Under the pieces are notes generated by a model, which saw nothing but the letters and a program-made list of their open reading frames with translations, was not told the DNA's origin and searched no databases. This document shows, in pieces, positions 3,287 through 5,963 of a stretch of 5,963 nt of DNA. Source of the DNA: Clostridia bacterium (GTDB lineage: Bacteria > Bacillota_A > Clostridia > Oscillospirales > CAG-382); assembly GCA_017517985.1 (NCBI GenBank), contig JAFWWX010000250.1, positions 1 through 5,963 on the forward strand. Reading direction: 5' to 3'. Each line of letters opens with the position of its first letter. The first letter of the stretch is position 1. Position numbers and translations under genes: made by a program.

Positions 3287-5527
3287 TTACCCGGCATTGA
3301 TGAAGCGATAAAGGAATGTTACGACCTGCGCTCTTGTGCAGTTGTTGTCAGGTGAAAAGGTAGTAGCACTTGTTCCACCGGTTATACCTTGTTCTACTGC
3401 CCACAGAACAGCTTTGTAATAATAGCTGTCGGATTTAATATCTACAAAGTTGCACTTATTGGATTTTGGTTCGGGCTGCCCTGCAGTTCTCCAAAGGAAA
3501 GTAACAACCTGTGCTCTTGAGCAAGTTTCATCAGGACTAAATGTAGTATCACTTGTACCACCGGTTATTTTACTGCCGTATGCCCATTTTACAGGTTTGT
3601 AGAAATAGTCGCTTGTTTTTACATCCGCAAACGGCAAAGTTATTGCCGCAGGCTCGGGTGAACCAATCATTCTATGGAGAAAAGTAACAACCTGACCTCT
3701 TGAACAATTTGCATCCGGTGAGAATGTGTTTGCACTTGTCCCTCCCGTAATGCCTTCATTTGCTGCCCACAAAACAGCATCATAGTAATACTGCCCCTTT
3801 ATCACATCAACAAAAGGATTGGATTTTGTATCCTGCGGTTTTTCTGCTTCTGTTGGTTTTTCCGCAGGTTTTTCTGTTTCGGTAGGTTTTTCGATTTCTG
3901 TTGGTTTTTCAGGTTCCTTTTCCGGTTCTTTTTCGGTTGGTTTTTCGGGTTCGGTTTGTGTTTCTGATTTCTTCTCGCCAAGCATGCCAAAGTTGTAGAC
4001 CAATGTAACTTCATTCTCATTTACATCGATAATTCTGTCCGGTTCCTCTCCATCCACATATGCCTTGATTCCGTCCAATTTCATTTTATAATTTGTTGTA
4101 ACTCTGATATGAGCTTCATACTCATTACCTTCCTCAAAAACAGAGTTCTCAACAGCAAGGTCTTTTCCGGCAGTTACGTTTTTCCAACAAACTCCCCATT
4201 TTTCAACTTCTGTAGATGACATCACAGGATAATAGTATTCACTAAACCATACCGTAATATAATCCGGGGCTGATCCCACTTTGGGCTTTTCAAGATCATA
4301 GAGATAGATAGATTGCACTATATCATTAACGAGTTCATCATCACGCAGAGTGAGCGGAAGATTCTCGCTATTCTTTTTAAGCGGACCATAACAGCTTTTA
4401 ACAAAACCTGTTCTCCACACATTGGAGAAATAGCCTGAGTCGCTTGGCGTGTGTCCGTTTATGGTAATTTTGCTTTGGTCAAAATTACCATTTTCATCTT
4501 TGGTAAAATCATATCCGTCTTTTGCCTGCATACGGAAATAAATTTCGTAATAGTGTCCTTCTTCAAATGTATCGTATGCTTCAAGATGTTCTCTCGTACT
4601 CTTATCAAAATAGGAAAGTTCTGTTACCTCCCAATCCACATTGCCATTTTCCGCATAGCCTTTAAAAAACGGAGCAGAGCCAACTTCCGGTTCGACAATA
4701 TTGAAATTTACAGCACCAATCTCACCTATACAATCATAACTGATATAATATCCTCGACGATCCTCTCCAAATCCGTCAATGGGTAATGCGTTTGAACCAT
4801 TTATGATGACAGAATAATCCTTGTTTGTATTGTCAAGCTTGTACCCGGCTTCAGGCTCAATAAATACGCTGAGTCCATATTCGTGACCGACCGTAAAGGT
4901 TTCTCCCTTTTTCATATTATGGTTTGCGGTTTCATCATCCCATTCTATACCGTTAATAGCATTTTTATATACATCTTTAAGGTCGGGAATACGAGTCATG
5001 AGCCTAACGCCCTCACCCGTAAGTTTTGCATCGTAGGATACAGTTTCGCCTGCCTTTGGTTTGGATATTTCTATTTCAACTCTGCCAACCGGTTTTGCCG
5101 TCTCAACCGCCGGGAATGTATAAGACACAACAACCATTGCCCATCGTTGATATTCATAAGCTTTTCCTGCTTCTGCAGTTTTTCCATTTATAGATGCCTT
5201 TACATCTGTTGTTGTAGTAGTAGACTTGAATTCATATCCATCATTTGCTTCAAGCCATACATTTACCGTATAGATATGTCCGTCTTCAAAAGCATCACCA
5301 GTCTCAAGAAATCTTTTGTCGGTTTCATCATACCATTCAGGCTGACTGAAAATCTTATATGGTTGACCATTTGGAATATCTGCAAAACGGTCAAATTCTG
5401 CACCATCAACCGGCTCGTCAATACCAAGTACGACAACCGACTGTATAATATCTGATGCAAAAACGATCGTCGGTATTAAACTTAATATCAATGCAAGGCT
5501 AAGTAACGCACATAAAAATTTTTTCAT
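3287..5527 (-). CDS. Exported S-layer-homology surface protein (746 aa)
   Basis: Residues 1-24 are a signal peptide (MKKFLCALLSLALILSLIPT, cleavage after VFA). Residues about 28-515 hold four related domains. Each opens with a P-x-x-G motif (DEPVDG 38, SKPKAG 155, VEPEVG 278, EKPKVG 413) and later has F-x-x-G-H/N-x-Y followed by about ten residues and GY-x-[FL] (79-100, 210-231, 319-341, degenerate at 463-484). I cannot name this domain. Residues about 524-566 are a Pro/Glu/Lys/Thr linker of the kind that spans cell wall. Three SLH domains follow (about 570-620, 632-682, 693-744), each with GITGGTS-like and F-S-P-D-x-x-C-[ST]-R-[AG]-Q motifs. SLH triplets bind secondary wall polysaccharide non-covalently, so the protein is displayed on the surface; ligand or partner is unknown. 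AAGGAGC (5535-5541) lies 7 nt before the ATG and overlaps the stop of the upstream gene, so the two are in one operon. Confidence 0.92.
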   Translation of the reverse strand: MKKFLCALLSLALILSLIPTIVFASDIIQSVVVLGIDEPVDGAEFDRFADIPNGQPYKIFSQPEWYDETDKRFLETGDAFEDGHIYTVNVWLEANDGYEFKSTTTTTDVKASINGKTAEAGKAYEYQRWAMVVVSYTFPAVETAKPVGRVEIEISKPKAGETVSYDAKLTGEGVRLMTRIPDLKDVYKNAINGIEWDDETANHNMKKGETFTVGHEYGLSVFIEPEAGYKLDNTNKDYSVIINGSNALPIDGFGEDRRGYYISYDCIGEIGAVNFNIVEPEVGSAPFFKGYAENGNVDWEVTELSYFDKSTREHLEAYDTFEEGHYYEIYFRMQAKDGYDFTKDENGNFDQSKITINGHTPSDSGYFSNVWRTGFVKSCYGPLKKNSENLPLTLRDDELVNDIVQSIYLYDLEKPKVGSAPDYITVWFSEYYYPVMSSTEVEKWGVCWKNVTAGKDLAVENSVFEEGNEYEAHIRVTTNYKMKLDGIKAYVDGEEPDRIIDVNENEVTLVYNFGMLGEKKSETQTEPEKPTEKEPEKEPEKPTEIEKPTETEKPAEKPTEAEKPQDTKSNPFVDVIKGQYYYDAVLWAANEGITGGTSANTFSPDANCSRGQVVTFLHRMIGSPEPAAITLPFADVKTSDYFYKPVKWAYGSKITGGTSDTTFSPDETCSRAQVVTFLWRTAGQPEPKSNKCNFVDIKSDSYYYKAVLWAVEQGITGGTSATTFSPDNNCTRAQVVTFLYRFINAG
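3296..3820 (-). other. Three SLH domains (C-terminal part of the surface protein)
   Basis: This marks the cell-wall-binding end of the 746-residue protein. Each repeat has F-x-D-V/I near its start, Y-Y/F-Y, W-A, a G-x-T-G-G-T-S turn, and F-S-P-D-x-x-C-[ST]-R-[AG]-Q-V-V-T-F-L. The usual T-R-A-E motif of SLH domains, linked to polysaccharide binding, is changed to [ST]-R-[AG]-Q, and each copy carries a cysteine two residues before the Arg (C608, C669, C730). Confidence 0.9.
3833..3952 (-). repeat. Pro/Glu/Lys/Thr linker repeats
   Basis: Within the surface-protein gene, residues 526-565 are tandem variants of KPTE, EKP and PEKE. At DNA level the plus strand shows recurring GGTTTTTC and TTTCTGTT(G/T) units. 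The region is low-complexity and prone to slippage, so length variation between strains is expected. Another open frame seen here on the same strand is its frame-shifted shadow. Confidence 0.85.
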
Positions 5528-5539
5528 AATACCAGCTCC

Positions 5540-5963
5540 TTACTTCACGTCATTCTCATCAAAAACATCGCCGCATTCAGGACAGAACTTTGGAGGGTTC
5601 ATTGGATCTTCAGGTATCCATCCGCATTTATCACATTTATAAAGCGGAGCACCTTCCGGTCTTTTACTGCCACAATTCTGACAGAACTTGCCCTGATTTA
5701 CTGTGCCACAAGTACAAGTCCAACCATTAACTTCGGGCTTTTGCTTTCCGCAATTCTGACAGAACTTGCCTGTGTTGTCTGCTCCGCATTCGCACTTCCA
5801 AGTGGTTGTGCCAACATTGACCGCTTGATTCTGCATTGTAGGCTGATTTTGTCCACCGCCACCTACAAATCCCGTCATATTGCCCATCATATTGCCTGCC
5901 ATACCCATTCCCATAAAGCCTGCCATAGCGCCGTTTTCATTTGCTGCTGCAGTATTCATAGCC
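5540..5963 (-). CDS. Zinc-ribbon C-terminal end of an SPFH-like protein (partial)
   Basis: Only the 3' end is in the window; the frame stays open to the edge, so the ATG at 5957-5959 is probably internal. Visible in order, counted from that Met: a Gly/Met/Asn-rich stretch (GFMGMGMAGNMMGNMTG, 14-30), a short linker, then three zinc ribbons with Cys pairs C56/C58 and C67/C70, C82/C84 and C93/C96, C109/C112 and C126/C129. The first two are near-copies (GKFCQNCG twice); the last reads YKCDKCGW...PKFCPECGD. This Gly/Met-rich plus zinc-ribbon tail is characteristic of Firmicute SPFH-domain ('virion core protein'-like) proteins, whose N-terminal band-7-like domain would lie beyond 5963; that assignment is inferred from the tail alone. 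It has no export signal in the visible part and should act in the cytoplasm or at the inner membrane face. Its stop codon lies 12 nt before the SLH-protein start. Confidence 0.8.
   Translation of the reverse strand, partial: AMNTAAANENGAMAGFMGMGMAGNMMGNMTGFVGGGGQNQPTMQNQAVNVGTTTWKCECGADNTGKFCQNCGKQKPEVNGWTCTCGTVNQGKFCQNCGSKRPEGAPLYKCDKCGWIPEDPMNPPKFCPECGDVFDENDVK

Noticed and set aside
4451..5455. Plus-strand frames of 111 and 190 codons and a minus-strand 65-codon frame inside the SLH-protein gene
   Set aside because: Cys/Phe/Ile-rich shadows of the 746-codon gene, with no start signals or recognisable motifs.

Overview
The window looks like a low-to-moderate GC chromosome of an anaerobic Firmicute, most likely Clostridia (Ruminococcus/Eubacterium/Lachnospiraceae type). 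The support is a tRNA-Trp typical of that group, strong AGGAGG-like ribosome sites, Flg_new/InlB-type and SLH surface proteins, and a zinc-ribbon tail typical of Firmicute SPFH proteins. Species cannot be fixed from sequence alone. Every protein gene lies on the minus strand; only the tRNA is on the plus strand.

Right part (5963 down to about 2679), read on the minus strand: an apparent three-gene operon. First comes the C-terminal end of a gene that enters from outside the window, with a Gly/Met-rich stretch and three zinc ribbons, like the tail of an SPFH/virion-core-like protein. Twelve bases later starts a 746-residue exported protein with four copies of an unnamed domain, a Pro/Glu/Lys/Thr linker and three SLH domains. 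Immediately after its stop comes a small lipoprotein gene, then an 11-bp hairpin with a T tract. This reads as a cell-envelope operon.

Middle and left (about 2665 down to 470): two single-gene units in tandem. One encodes a small secreted protein with one Listeria-Bacteroides (InlB B-type) repeat. The other encodes a 404-residue tyrosine recombinase with the full R-H-R-H-Y signature. Both genes start from the same duplicated promoter-leader block: a 17-bp-spaced promoter directly followed by a conserved hairpin. Each transcription unit in the window ends in a hairpin, and each of the three hairpins is followed by a copy of a ~34-bp repeat (R1 471-504, R2 1903-1936, R3 2630-2665). The R1/R2 consensus is a perfect 21-bp palindrome. 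The recombinase gene and its neighbour therefore sit in repeat-bounded, cassette-like modules, the most unusual structure here.

Far left (1-470): tRNA-Trp with its own terminator, then about 360 bp without a confident gene. This stretch holds repeated AGCATCA motifs that recur upstream of the recombinase gene, and a start-less open frame overlapping the recombinase 3' end. A recombinase gene pointing its 3' end at a tRNA suggests the edge of an integrated element. No clear duplicated tRNA 3' end (attachment site) was found in the window.
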